Shown: positions 1 to 7,998 of the stretch, piece by piece
How the letters are laid out: each line of letters opens with the position of its first letter
How positions within the stretch are numbered: position 1 is the stretch's first letter
NCBI GenBank assembly: GCA_041749075.1
Contig: JBGTBY010000038.1
Span: 121,398 to 185,397 of the forward strand
Length of the DNA stretch: 64,000 bases
Direction of reading: 5' to 3'
Origin: CAMTWZ01 sp041749075
GTDB lineage: Bacteria > Bacteroidota > Rhodothermia > Balneolales > HLUCCA01
The notes under the pieces: generated by a model
Told to the model about the DNA's origin: nothing
Databases searched by the model: none
What the model saw: only the letters and a program-made list of their open reading frames with translations
Made by a program: the position numbers and the translations under genes

Positions 1-375
1 TTGGTGCGAACCGGTAAGGTGAGCGCCCCCATCGTGATCGGTCGCGACCATTTGGATTGCGGCTCCGTGGCCTCGCCCAACCGCGAAACCGAAGGCATGA
101 AAGACGGGTCGGATGCGGTTTCCGACTGGCCCTTGCTCAATTTGATGGCCAATACCGGCGGCGGTGCCACTTGGGTGTCGTTTCATCATGGTGGTGGCGT
201 TGGGATGGGATATTCGCAACATGCCGGCATGGTGGTGGTGGCGGATGGGACCGATCGCGCCGCGAATTGCCTTCGTCGCGTGCTGCATAACGACCCAGCG
301 ATGGGCGTTTTCCGTCATGTGGATGCCGGCTATGATGAAGCCATATCCGTCGCTAAAACGCACAACTTAGTATGA
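1..375 (+). CDS. hutU: Urocanate hydratase, C-terminal part (5' truncated by window edge)
   Basis: This is the last 124 residues of urocanase, which converts urocanate to 4-imidazolone-5-propionate with a bound NAD+, the second step of histidine degradation in the cytoplasm. The visible part carries the typical C-terminal segment: a DHLDCGSVASP stretch, NTGGGATWVSFHHGGGVGMG and the SQHAGMVVVADGT block. The reading frame is open to base 1, so the first codon shown is not a start and most of the roughly 550-residue enzyme lies outside the window. Its stop (373-375) overlaps the hutI start as ATGA, which places it at the head of a hutU-I-G-H operon. Identification is firm. Confidence 0.95.
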   Translation: MVRTGKVSAPIVIGRDHLDCGSVASPNRETEGMKDGSDAVSDWPLLNLMANTGGGATWVSFHHGGGVGMGYSQHAGMVVVADGTDRAANCLRRVLHNDPAMGVFRHVDAGYDEAISVAKTHNLV

Positions 376-1568
376 TGCTCATCGGACCCTTTCGCCAGAT
401 TATGACGCTCCAGGGACTCGCGGTCAAAGGTCCGTTGCGCGATTCCGATCTCGAAGTTATTTCCGAAGCCGGTATCCTAATTGATAAAGGTCGAATTATG
501 GAGATCGGCGTTTTTTCTGAGCTGAAATCCCAAGCAAAAACCATCATCGAAACAGAAGGTGATCAGGTTCTTGTCCCTGGATTAGTAGATTCGCATACAC
601 ATATATGTTACGCAGGGTCCCGTGCGAAGGATTATGCCCTCAAATTGAGTGGCGCCGGTTATGCCGACATCCTCGCAACCGGAGGCGGCATCCATCATAC
701 CGTTTCCGAAACCCGAAAAGCTGGTTATGGGGAACTGCTGTATGTCACATCGGGTCGGTTGGACCGGGCTCGGCGCCAAGGCGTGACCACCTGCGAAATC
801 AAAAGCGGATACGGACTCGATATCGACACCGAGTTCCTCATGCTTCAAGTGATTCGAGAATTGGGATGCGTGTCGACCTGCCTTGCCGCGCATATGTTGC
901 CTGAATCGTATGGGCATCCATCCGCCTATCTGGATCACATCCGCCATGAACTGTTCCCGAAATTGAATGATGTGGGATGCAACCGCGTGGATATGTTTTG
1001 GGATGATGTGGCGTTTCACGGGGATGCGGCCTATGCGTATCTGAAAACCGCGAAAGAAGGCGGATTCGATCTCACCATACATGCCGATCAATTCAGTAGG
1101 GGAGGAAGTCGCGTTGCCGCGGAATTGGGCGCGAGAAGCGCGGATCATCTGGAGTCGATTTCCGAGGAGGATCTCAGGTTCTTGGCCGCATCCGATACCG
1201 CCGCGACGGTGTTACCCGGTGCCTGCCTCGGACTCGGAATGGAATTTCCTCCCGCTCGAAACCTGCTGGATGCTGGTGCGTCGCTGGTCATTGCCAGTGA
1301 TTGGAACCCCGGTTCGGCGCCAAACGGACAATTGCTGATGCAAGCTTCCATCCTGGCGATGCGGCAAAAGCTGAACACCGCGGAAACGTGGGCTGGCATC
1401 ACATTCCGGGCCGCACATGCGCTTGGATTAACGGATCGAGGTCGGTTAGAGCCCGGATATCGGGCCGATTTCGTGAGCTTTCCCGTGGCCGACATCCGCG
1501 AAATCCTCTATGTGCAAGGCACCTGCATGCCGTCTCACGTATGGATCAAAGGAGAACGTATCGTATGA
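372..1568 (+). CDS. hutI: Imidazolonepropionase
   Basis: This metal-dependent amidohydrolase opens 4-imidazolone-5-propionate to N-formimidoyl-L-glutamate, the third step of histidine breakdown. The 398-residue length is normal for HutI. The metal-binding DSHTH motif lies at about residues 73-77. Further conserved pieces are the GGGIHHTV loop near 103, a TIHADQ histidine near 237, SADHLESI near 258 and the SDWNPGSAPNG motif near 310. The start ATG at 372 overlaps the hutU stop by 4 bases. A second ATG follows immediately, so the start is uncertain by one codon. The stop in turn overlaps hutG. Confidence 0.96.
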   Translation: MMLIGPFRQIMTLQGLAVKGPLRDSDLEVISEAGILIDKGRIMEIGVFSELKSQAKTIIETEGDQVLVPGLVDSHTHICYAGSRAKDYALKLSGAGYADILATGGGIHHTVSETRKAGYGELLYVTSGRLDRARRQGVTTCEIKSGYGLDIDTEFLMLQVIRELGCVSTCLAAHMLPESYGHPSAYLDHIRHELFPKLNDVGCNRVDMFWDDVAFHGDAAYAYLKTAKEGGFDLTIHADQFSRGGSRVAAELGARSADHLESISEEDLRFLAASDTAATVLPGACLGLGMEFPPARNLLDAGASLVIASDWNPGSAPNGQLLMQASILAMRQKLNTAETWAGITFRAAHALGLTDRGRLEPGYRADFVSFPVADIREILYVQGTCMPSHVWIKGERIV

Positions 1569-2407
1569 ACAAGCAAGTATCGATCATCGGATATCCGACC
1601 GACGAAGGTGTGCGGCGCAACAGCGGACGTGTCGGCTCGGCAGAGGGTCCGGCGCAGTTGCGAGCCCATTTCGCGAAACTGCATTCCCATGTGGATGAAC
1701 AGATGATCGTTTTGAACGATCTGGGTGATGTGGCCGTGAAAGATGGCGATATCGAAACCGCGCAACAGACATTCAGAGGCATGGTATCCAATGTCCATGG
1801 CTACTACAACGCCTTCACACTGGGATTGGGAGGCGGACACGACATCGCCTATGCCCACATTCCGGGATTCATCGATGCCTACCCGAGTGATCGCATCGGT
1901 ATCATCAATCTGGATGCGCATTTCGATCTGCGTCCATTCAAGAAAAGTGGCTCCACGTCCGGAACACCGTTTCTACAAGTGTTGGATGAAGCCCATCACA
2001 CCAAACGGAATGTGGCCTATTTGCCGATCGGTATCCAACCTCATCTGAACGCGCCGTTTCTGTTCGAAACCGCATTCAAGTTCAAATGTGAGCCGATTTT
2101 GGCAGAAGACATGTATACGTCGCGTGCTTGGCACAAAATCCTTGATGATTTCATCGAATCGTGCCGGTACTTGTATGTCTCGTTGGATCTGGATGTGTTT
2201 CAGGCCGCATCCGCCCCAGGGGTCAGTGCGCCGAACGCTTTAGGGCTGGATGTAGCCATGGTGCATCAGACCTTCTTATACATCATGAAATCGGGCAAGG
2301 TGAAAGCGATGGACATCGCCGAGCTCAATCCGACCTACGACGATGCGAATCAATCCACCGCCCGACTCGGCGCCGCGTTCATGCATAGCTTCATCCATTC
2401 CATATGA
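1565..2407 (+). CDS. hutG: Formimidoylglutamase (ureohydrolase family)
   Basis: This arginase-superfamily enzyme hydrolyses N-formimidoyl-L-glutamate to glutamate and formamide, ending the four-enzyme Hut route. The 280-residue product shows the three Mn-binding blocks of the family: GGGHD near residue 90, NLDAHFDLR near 115 and SLDLDVF near 207. The reading frame is open further upstream inside hutI. The ATG at 1565 is preferred because it gives the normal family N terminus (MNKQVSIIGYPTD) and overlaps the hutI stop as ATGA. The alternative route through an iminohydrolase (HutF) is not suggested by anything here. The exact leaving group is inferred from operon context. Confidence 0.93.
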   Translation: MNKQVSIIGYPTDEGVRRNSGRVGSAEGPAQLRAHFAKLHSHVDEQMIVLNDLGDVAVKDGDIETAQQTFRGMVSNVHGYYNAFTLGLGGGHDIAYAHIPGFIDAYPSDRIGIINLDAHFDLRPFKKSGSTSGTPFLQVLDEAHHTKRNVAYLPIGIQPHLNAPFLFETAFKFKCEPILAEDMYTSRAWHKILDDFIESCRYLYVSLDLDVFQAASAPGVSAPNALGLDVAMVHQTFLYIMKSGKVKAMDIAELNPTYDDANQSTARLGAAFMHSFIHSI

Positions 2408-3906
2408 AACCCTTTTATTTCGGCGATGAACCCCTGAATCTGAACATTTGTGAACGTTTTTTGAAGGGGGATGTGACCGGCGCCATCTCCGAAAAGGGGA
2501 GAGCGCGCCTTCAGGCATCGGCGGATCGGGTGACCGATATCGTGGCCAATGATGAGGTCGTGTACGGCATCAATACCGGCTTCGGATTTTTGTGCAATAC
2601 CCGCATCCCGCGCGAAGAACTGGATATTCTGCAGCTCAACATCCTGAAAAGTCATTCGGTCGGAGTGGGAGACCCCATCCATCCCGAGTATGTGAAACTG
2701 ATGATCTTATTGAAGATCCAATCCCTTTCCTATGGATATTCGGGTATACGAATACATGTGATTGAACGGCTACTGGAGATGTTGTCGGCCGGATTGACGC
2801 CCTATGTGCCGTCGAAGGGATCGGTGGGCGCATCCGGTGATTTGGCGCCACTCGCGCATTTGTGTCTGCCTTTGATTGGATTGGGAGCGTTTTACGATGG
2901 GAAAACGGTGCGTCCGGCGATTGATGTGATGGAGGAAATGGGATGGAAGCCGCTCGAACTGGGTCCGAAGGAAGGCCTCGCCCTCCTGAACGGCACCCAA
3001 TTCATCGCGGCGTATGCGGTGCACAACCTCATCCGCTTTGAGAAACTACTGGATCATGCCGATATCGCCGGAGCGATGAGTTTGGAAGGCATATTGGGTT
3101 CGGCATCGCCATTTGATGCGGATTTGCATGAATTGCGTCCATATGATGGCACAAGGCATGTCGCGGCTCGCATCCGAGATTTGTTATATGGTTCGGAAAT
3201 GGTGGAAAGTCATTTGAATTGCGACCGTGTTCAGGATCCCTATTCCTTCCGATGCATGCCTCAGGTGCATGGGGCGTCCAGAAATGCATGGACTCACCTG
3301 AAAGATCTGACCTTGGTCGAAATCAATTCCGTGACCGATAATCCCATCATTTTTTCAGACAAGGTGATCAGCGGGGGGAATTTCCATGGTCAGCCCTTGG
3401 CCATGGCTTTGGATTATTGTTCGGTGGCGGCATCCGAAATCGGGTCGATTTCCGATAGAAGAATCTATCAGTTGCTGGATGGAGAACCGTTCGGATTGCC
3501 TCCATCCCTCATGAAAAATACCGGTACCAATTCCGGATTCATGATGCCTCAGTACACCAGCGCGGCATTGGTGAGCGAGAATAAAAGCTTTTGCTATCCC
3601 GCATCCGCCGATTCCATCCCCACATCACTCGGACAGGAAGACCATGTGAGCATGGGCTCGATCAGCGGACGAAAAATGGCCATGATCTTGGATAACCTGC
3701 ATCAGATCTTGGCCATCGAATTGTTGTGCGCGGCGCAGGCGTTCGATTATCGTCGTCCGCTCAAATCGGGTCCGAAGTTGGATGTGTGCCACGACCTCAT
3801 CCGCAAGGTGATCGATCATGCCGAGGAAGACCGCATTTTCGCGGAGGATATCCGTGCGATGGCGGATCTTATTGAGCGGGGAGAGTTATTATTGCCGATT
3901 CGGTAG
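2404..3906 (+). CDS. hutH: Histidine ammonia-lyase
   Basis: Histidase removes ammonia from L-histidine to give urocanate, the first step of the pathway. The 500-residue protein contains the Ala143-Ser144-Gly145 triad (in GSVGASGDLAPLAH) that cyclises to the MIO electrophile, the conserved NGTQ block near 198, and the NSVTDNP and SGGNFHG motifs of aromatic ammonia-lyases. It is the last gene of the operon and overlaps hutG by 4 bases. Its 3' end overlaps a convergent minus-strand lipoprotein gene by 38 bases. No hutC-type repressor or histidine permease is visible in the window. Confidence 0.97.
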   Translation: MKPFYFGDEPLNLNICERFLKGDVTGAISEKGRARLQASADRVTDIVANDEVVYGINTGFGFLCNTRIPREELDILQLNILKSHSVGVGDPIHPEYVKLMILLKIQSLSYGYSGIRIHVIERLLEMLSAGLTPYVPSKGSVGASGDLAPLAHLCLPLIGLGAFYDGKTVRPAIDVMEEMGWKPLELGPKEGLALLNGTQFIAAYAVHNLIRFEKLLDHADIAGAMSLEGILGSASPFDADLHELRPYDGTRHVAARIRDLLYGSEMVESHLNCDRVQDPYSFRCMPQVHGASRNAWTHLKDLTLVEINSVTDNPIIFSDKVISGGNFHGQPLAMALDYCSVAASEIGSISDRRIYQLLDGEPFGLPPSLMKNTGTNSGFMMPQYTSAALVSENKSFCYPASADSIPTSLGQEDHVSMGSISGRKMAMILDNLHQILAIELLCAAQAFDYRRPLKSGPKLDVCHDLIRKVIDHAEEDRIFAEDIRAMADLIERGELLLPIR

Positions 3907-4582
3907 GTCCTGCGGTCGCGTCTTGATAAAACCCGGTGACCCGATATCGGATGGTTTCACCTGCTGCGGGCAACTGCGAATCCACATAGGAGTTGATTGT
4001 TTCAAAGGATCCGAGGGTTTGATACTCCGCGCCATTTACCGATTTATCAAGAACAATCGTCGAATTCGGCAGTAAAATAATGCCGATACCATCTCTACTT
4101 TCAATCATATGGTTGGGCGTATTGCGATCCCAAGATACTGTGATACTCCCTTCTGGAATCATTTGAACATGGATAGTCGGTTTGTTCATCACATATCCGA
4201 ATGTGTATGATTTGAGCCAATTCGACACTTGGCCGTTCATCGACATCCTCATTTTGAATGTGAATGGGGAGTTCTGTCTTTCAGGCAGATGGAAGTCGAT
4301 TTCGGTGGATTCGTGAATGTCGTTATATAGAAACAGGGTATCCGTTCCGGTGATTCGGATCAATTCGACATAGGAACGATTGGCCGTACCTCCTTCCCAA
4401 CGAAAACGAAACGTGTTACCCTGAATAAGGAAGACACTGAAGAAGGTGGCTGGGTCCAAAATGTAATTCGGTGATTCGGGATCGTGCCGGTTGACCAGCT
4501 CGAAATCGCTTGGCTTCTGGCAGTTGACCATCGTAAGTAAGACGATGATCAGGAATAGACGTGTTGGACGTTGATGTGCCAT
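3869..4582 (-). CDS. Fibronectin-III-like lipoprotein of unknown function
   Basis: I do not recognise a named family. The chosen start at 4582 gives 237 residues with a short signal peptide ending in MVNC, a plausible lipobox, so it is predicted to be an envelope lipoprotein. The rest is beta-rich with Fn3-like features. After the cysteine comes an FELVNRHDPESPNY motif closely similar to the one in the gene at 5519-6487, so the two are probably paralogues. Longer in-frame starts exist but would put about 35 residues before the signal peptide. It is the last gene of a three-gene minus-strand cluster, 7 bases after its neighbour, and its 3' end runs 38 bases into hutH. Confidence 0.7.
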   Translation of the reverse strand: MAHQRPTRLFLIIVLLTMVNCQKPSDFELVNRHDPESPNYILDPATFFSVFLIQGNTFRFRWEGGTANRSYVELIRITGTDTLFLYNDIHESTEIDFHLPERQNSPFTFKMRMSMNGQVSNWLKSYTFGYVMNKPTIHVQMIPEGSITVSWDRNTPNHMIESRDGIGIILLPNSTIVLDKSVNGAEYQTLGSFETINSYVDSQLPAAGETIRYRVTGFYQDATAGPTESAIITLPAQ

Positions 4583-4589
4583 AAACGAC

Positions 4590-5516
4590 TTACAAGTTGA
4601 TTCGCAAACCAACTTCATCCGGGTGGATGAAGGGGCGGATACGTGGTGGATCGGTTCGGAAACCCGATGGGCCTGGACGTCTACCATCCATCACACTCCA
4701 AGCATAGGCCAAGCCTAAGGTTGTCCATGCGATATGTCGTCTTCGGCGTGCATCATTCAGATAATGGGCTTGACGGATTCCTCGTTCGGCCAGAATAACC
4801 AAATCGTCGGGACCAATAACGTTCAAATAGGCGGTTCTTGTTTGATCATATCGATCGGATGCCCGAGCATGTCGCGTGGTTTCGCTGTATGACCAATACG
4901 CGAGAGTGGCAACGCCACTTGCAAAGAGGACGGACTTGATTACCTCATTCTTGTGATATTGTGCCAATCCTGGGATGAATGAAGCCCGCTTCAATCGCGA
5001 CTGATACTGTGGCTCAGTCATATCGACATAGGTGAGACGTGTGGATGTGATCTTCACCTTTTTGGATCGCTGACGACCATACGCATCAATCGCTTCAAGT
5101 GAATACGATCCTGGTTCAAGTTGTAGGGAGACCACATGTGAATCCAATGGCTGACCATTCAACCTCAACCGACTTCTTGGGTCCGTTTCCACAATCAAAT
5201 TGGCATCCCAGATCACCGCCGGATAAACGCTGTAAAGGCCTCGTTCCCGTTCACTTCGAATGGGTTTTGGATCCAGCTTAACCGATGCGGGTTGGTCTGG
5301 GCGGATGTGGACTGTTACAAGGACATCACGGTAGGATGGAAACCCGAAGCGCAGTTGCAAATCTCCCTCAGGCAGATGCAAAGTGTCTCCGGACGCCACT
5401 TCACGCTGATAATCACCTATGATGACAATGGCTCGAGTATCAGGGTGTTCGATGCTCAACACACCTGTGGGAATGTCGAAGCCGAACTGAAGCAGGAGGA
5501 GGAGTCCGAATATCAT
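4590..5516 (-). CDS. PEGA-like / DUF5683-like envelope protein
   Basis: This 308-residue protein starts with a hydrophobic segment (signal peptide or anchor). Two PEGA-like stretches follow: a short carrier-loop with VLVTVHIRPDQPASVKLDP, then one containing RSRLRLNGQPLDSHVVSLQLEPGSYSLE. The second half has FIPGLAQYHKNE followed by a membrane-spanning stretch, which resembles the DUF5683 family of Bacteroidota membrane proteins. PEGA domains are generally surface or envelope modules. Function is unknown. It lies 2 bases after one lipoprotein gene and 7 bases before another, so the three proteins are probably co-translated and may act as one envelope assembly. Confidence 0.7.
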   Translation of the reverse strand: MIFGLLLLLQFGFDIPTGVLSIEHPDTRAIVIIGDYQREVASGDTLHLPEGDLQLRFGFPSYRDVLVTVHIRPDQPASVKLDPKPIRSERERGLYSVYPAVIWDANLIVETDPRSRLRLNGQPLDSHVVSLQLEPGSYSLEAIDAYGRQRSKKVKITSTRLTYVDMTEPQYQSRLKRASFIPGLAQYHKNEVIKSVLFASGVATLAYWSYSETTRHARASDRYDQTRTAYLNVIGPDDLVILAERGIRQAHYLNDARRRRHIAWTTLGLAYAWSVMDGRRPGPSGFRTDPPRIRPFIHPDEVGLRINL

Positions 5517-5518
5517 GA

Positions 5519-6487
5519 TCAGAAGCGGTATTCAATGGTTTCGGGATGGATTTTGTCGCCGCAACGCAGGCTCAATCGATACCATGGTTTGTTCCCCGGT
5601 GATGTGTGATCATAGGCTCCTGCAGAGTAATCGATCTGTTCAAGGAAGGACCATTGATCTCCTTGATCGACGCTACGGTGCACATCAATCAGGCAAGCCT
5701 CACATCTACGCAATTGTACCCAAAGGAAGGAGTAGCTCGGATCCTCGTCGAATTGATCCCTCTTTGCGAAGAACGGAATGACAAACGGCGACCCGCCTAT
5801 CGGATGTTCTTGTACCAATCTGTCGCCATCAGAGGAAGGAAGATAGACTTGAAAGGTCGCATCCAGTACAAAGGGACAGGGTTGGTGCTCGAAAAACCGT
5901 TGATATGAGACATTCAAATCGCCCCTGGTACCTGCCGTGTATATCGGGCCTTCGGATGGAACATATTCAGACAATCCATATTCGGATGATTGATAGTGGA
6001 TGCGATATCCATAAAGTCCTGAAAAGTTTGGAACGGTTCCCCCAAACCAATTCTCGGCAAATCCAAACATCCCAACAGATTCCCCCGCTTGACGACCAAG
6101 AATGGGCACTGGTAGGCTGAAATCAGCCGGTTCCGAAACGCGTACCACTGACGATGAATGATACACCGATCGGATACGATACGTCGATGGATAATCGAGA
6201 TTGCGCGTCGTATCTCGAAATCCGGTCTCGGCGCTGGCGATGCGAGCAACGGTCTGAAAATCGGATCCTTTGATGGATTTCTGAATCCAGATGCTGTCTG
6301 AGCCACCGGGAAACAAATACCAACTCAGAAGCATGTCCCGACCACTTCTGGTCACGGTTAAATTCAGTGGCGGATGTGGGGTGTAATCCGGATTTCCGGG
6401 GTCACGCATATTGTTTCTTTCGAACTCCACCGGTTCAACGCAAGATGCGATTGCGATCCAAATCAACAACAGAAATTTACTGTGCAT
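5519..6487 (-). CDS. Fibronectin-III-like lipoprotein, paralogue of the gene at 3869-4582
   Basis: The chosen start at 6487 gives 322 residues beginning MHSKFLLLIWIAIASC, a clear lipoprotein signal peptide with lipobox IASC. A longer frame starting at 6517 adds ten residues that do not look like a signal sequence. After the cysteine comes FERNNMRDPGNPDY, matching the RHDPESPNY motif of the downstream lipoprotein, then Fn3-like beta-strand sequence including PSTYRIRSVY. No enzymatic motif is seen. It is the first gene of the three-gene minus-strand cluster. A TAnnTTTG promoter element lies only 5 bases upstream of the ATG, so the transcript may be leaderless. Confidence 0.7.
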   Translation of the reverse strand: MHSKFLLLIWIAIASCVEPVEFERNNMRDPGNPDYTPHPPLNLTVTRSGRDMLLSWYLFPGGSDSIWIQKSIKGSDFQTVARIASAETGFRDTTRNLDYPSTYRIRSVYHSSSVVRVSEPADFSLPVPILGRQAGESVGMFGFAENWFGGTVPNFSGLYGYRIHYQSSEYGLSEYVPSEGPIYTAGTRGDLNVSYQRFFEHQPCPFVLDATFQVYLPSSDGDRLVQEHPIGGSPFVIPFFAKRDQFDEDPSYSFLWVQLRRCEACLIDVHRSVDQGDQWSFLEQIDYSAGAYDHTSPGNKPWYRLSLRCGDKIHPETIEYRF

Positions 6488-6492
6488 ATAAT

Positions 6493-6500
6493 CAAAATTA
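6493..6500 (-). promoter_or_regulatory. Candidate Bacteroidota -7 promoter element for the lipoprotein cluster
   Basis: Read on the minus strand the bases are TAATTTTG, an exact match to the Bacteroidota -7 consensus TAnnTTTG. A TTTG that could serve as the -33 element lies at 6515-6518, but the spacing of 14 bases is shorter than usual. The ATG at 6487 begins only a few bases downstream, so this would drive a leaderless or nearly leaderless message. Confidence 0.4.
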
Positions 6501-6516
6501 ATCGGATGGCTGAACA

Positions 6517-6587
6517 AAACCTAGGTTTAAACTTCATAGGCCATGTTTTATAAAAATCGGCCTCTGCTTTCATCTTTCGCCGATTTT
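6517..6587. other. Intergenic palindrome and inverted repeat upstream of the lysine operon
   Basis: The 137-base gap between the divergent lipoprotein cluster and lat holds a perfect 12-base palindrome AAACCTAGGTTT (6517-6528) and a 9-base inverted repeat, AAAATCGGC at 6553-6561 and GCCGATTTT at 6579-6587, with a 17-base spacer. These could be operator half-sites or an RNA hairpin in the lat leader. No good TAnnTTTG element for lat was found, so where the repeat sits relative to the transcription start is unknown. Confidence 0.45.
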
Positions 6588-6624
6588 GGATACCTTATGG
6601 GCGTAATCACCAGAGTAAAACCGT

Positions 6625-7998
6625 ATGCACAACACCTCACATGTCGAGCCCGGTAGGGTTCATGATGTCCTCGGAAAACACATTCTCGCCGATGGATATG
6701 ATATTGTTTTGGACTTGGAAAAAAGTGAAGGGGCCTATCTGTACGACAGCAAGCATGGCAAGACCTATCTCGATTTCTTCACCTTTTTTGCTTCAAATCC
6801 GCTTGGGATGAATCATCCTAAAGTGGCGGGCAATGCGGCCTTCCGCAAGCGAATCGCCGATGTGGCAATCCACAATCCGTCCAATTCGGATATCTATACC
6901 TCCCAAATGGCGGAATTCGTGGACACCTTCGATCGTGTGGGGATCCCATCCTACCTGCCGCATGCGTTTTTTGTGGCCGGTGGCGCTCTGGCTGTTGAAA
7001 ATGCCTTGAAAGTGGCATTTGATTGGAAAGTGCAAAAGAATTTCCGCAAAGGGTACCGTGTCGAAAAAGGATCGAAAATTCTGCATTTCGAGCAAGCATT
7101 TCATGGTCGTACCGGTTATACCATGTCGCTGACCAACACCGATGCCAACAAAGTGGCTCTGTATCCGAAATTTGACTGGCCCCGGATCACCAATCCGAAA
7201 ATGACGTTTCCCCAAACCGCAGAAGCCATCGCGGATGTGGCCAAGCGCGAAGCTCACGCCCTGGCTCAAGCCGAGCGTTACTTCGAGATCTACAAAGATG
7301 ACATCGCCGCCATCATTCTCGAGCCGATCCAAGGCGAAGGTGGCGACAACCAATTCCGTCCCGAATTCCATCAAGCCCTGCGCGATCTTGCCGATCGTCA
7401 TGAGGCCCTTCTGATTTATGATGAAGTTCAGACCGGCGTGGCCCTCACAGGAAAATTCTGGGCCCATGAACATTATGTGAAGCCCGATATCATTGCATTC
7501 GGCAAAAAGACACAAGTTTGTGGCATTCTTGTCGGTACGCGTGTGGATGAGATCGACACGAACGTGTTTCGGAAATCATCCCGCATCAATTCCACCTGGG
7601 GTGGAAATCTTGTGGATATGGTCCGTTTCCAACGCTATCTCGAAATCATTGAAGAAGACAAATTGGTGGCCCATGCCGCCAAAACAGGCGAGTATCTGTT
7701 GTCCAAGCTTCACTCGTTTCAGCAGACGCATGAGTCGATCGGAAATTCACGTGGCAAAGGACTCATGTGCGCCTTCGATCTTCCCACCACGCATGCGCGC
7801 AACGCCCTTGTGGATGCGGCTTATGACAACGGATTGATGATTCTGCCATGTGGAAGTCATTCGGTGCGGTTTCGTCCGCCCTTGATGATCACAACCTCGC
7901 AAATCGATGAAGGGATGGATATCCTGGATCGGTCCTTGCGCGAAGCGGAGGCCATGAAATCCGTGGCCTTGGCGCATCCTGAACCAAAGCTAGATTAG
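6625..7998 (+). CDS. lat: L-lysine 6-transaminase
   Basis: This class-III PLP aminotransferase moves the epsilon-amino group of lysine to 2-oxoglutarate, giving 2-aminoadipate 6-semialdehyde and glutamate. The 457-residue length fits. The cofactor aspartate lies in LLIYDEVQTG and the Schiff-base lysine in IIAFGKKTQVCG (K294 or K295), the sequence typical of lysine epsilon-aminotransferases rather than of ornithine or GABA transaminases. It heads a four-gene operon whose other members are a transporter, an acetyltransferase and an amino-acid racemase-like protein. Its stop overlaps the next start by one base. A catabolic role is inferred. No semialdehyde dehydrogenase follows. Confidence 0.92.
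   Translation: MHNTSHVEPGRVHDVLGKHILADGYDIVLDLEKSEGAYLYDSKHGKTYLDFFTFFASNPLGMNHPKVAGNAAFRKRIADVAIHNPSNSDIYTSQMAEFVDTFDRVGIPSYLPHAFFVAGGALAVENALKVAFDWKVQKNFRKGYRVEKGSKILHFEQAFHGRTGYTMSLTNTDANKVALYPKFDWPRITNPKMTFPQTAEAIADVAKREAHALAQAERYFEIYKDDIAAIILEPIQGEGGDNQFRPEFHQALRDLADRHEALLIYDEVQTGVALTGKFWAHEHYVKPDIIAFGKKTQVCGILVGTRVDEIDTNVFRKSSRINSTWGGNLVDMVRFQRYLEIIEEDKLVAHAAKTGEYLLSKLHSFQQTHESIGNSRGKGLMCAFDLPTTHARNALVDAAYDNGLMILPCGSHSVRFRPPLMITTSQIDEGMDILDRSLREAEAMKSVALAHPEPKLD

Noticed and set aside
582..1148. 188-residue minus-strand frame opposite hutI
   Set aside because: No start context, no domain, and it is wholly antisense to a clearly coding conserved gene.
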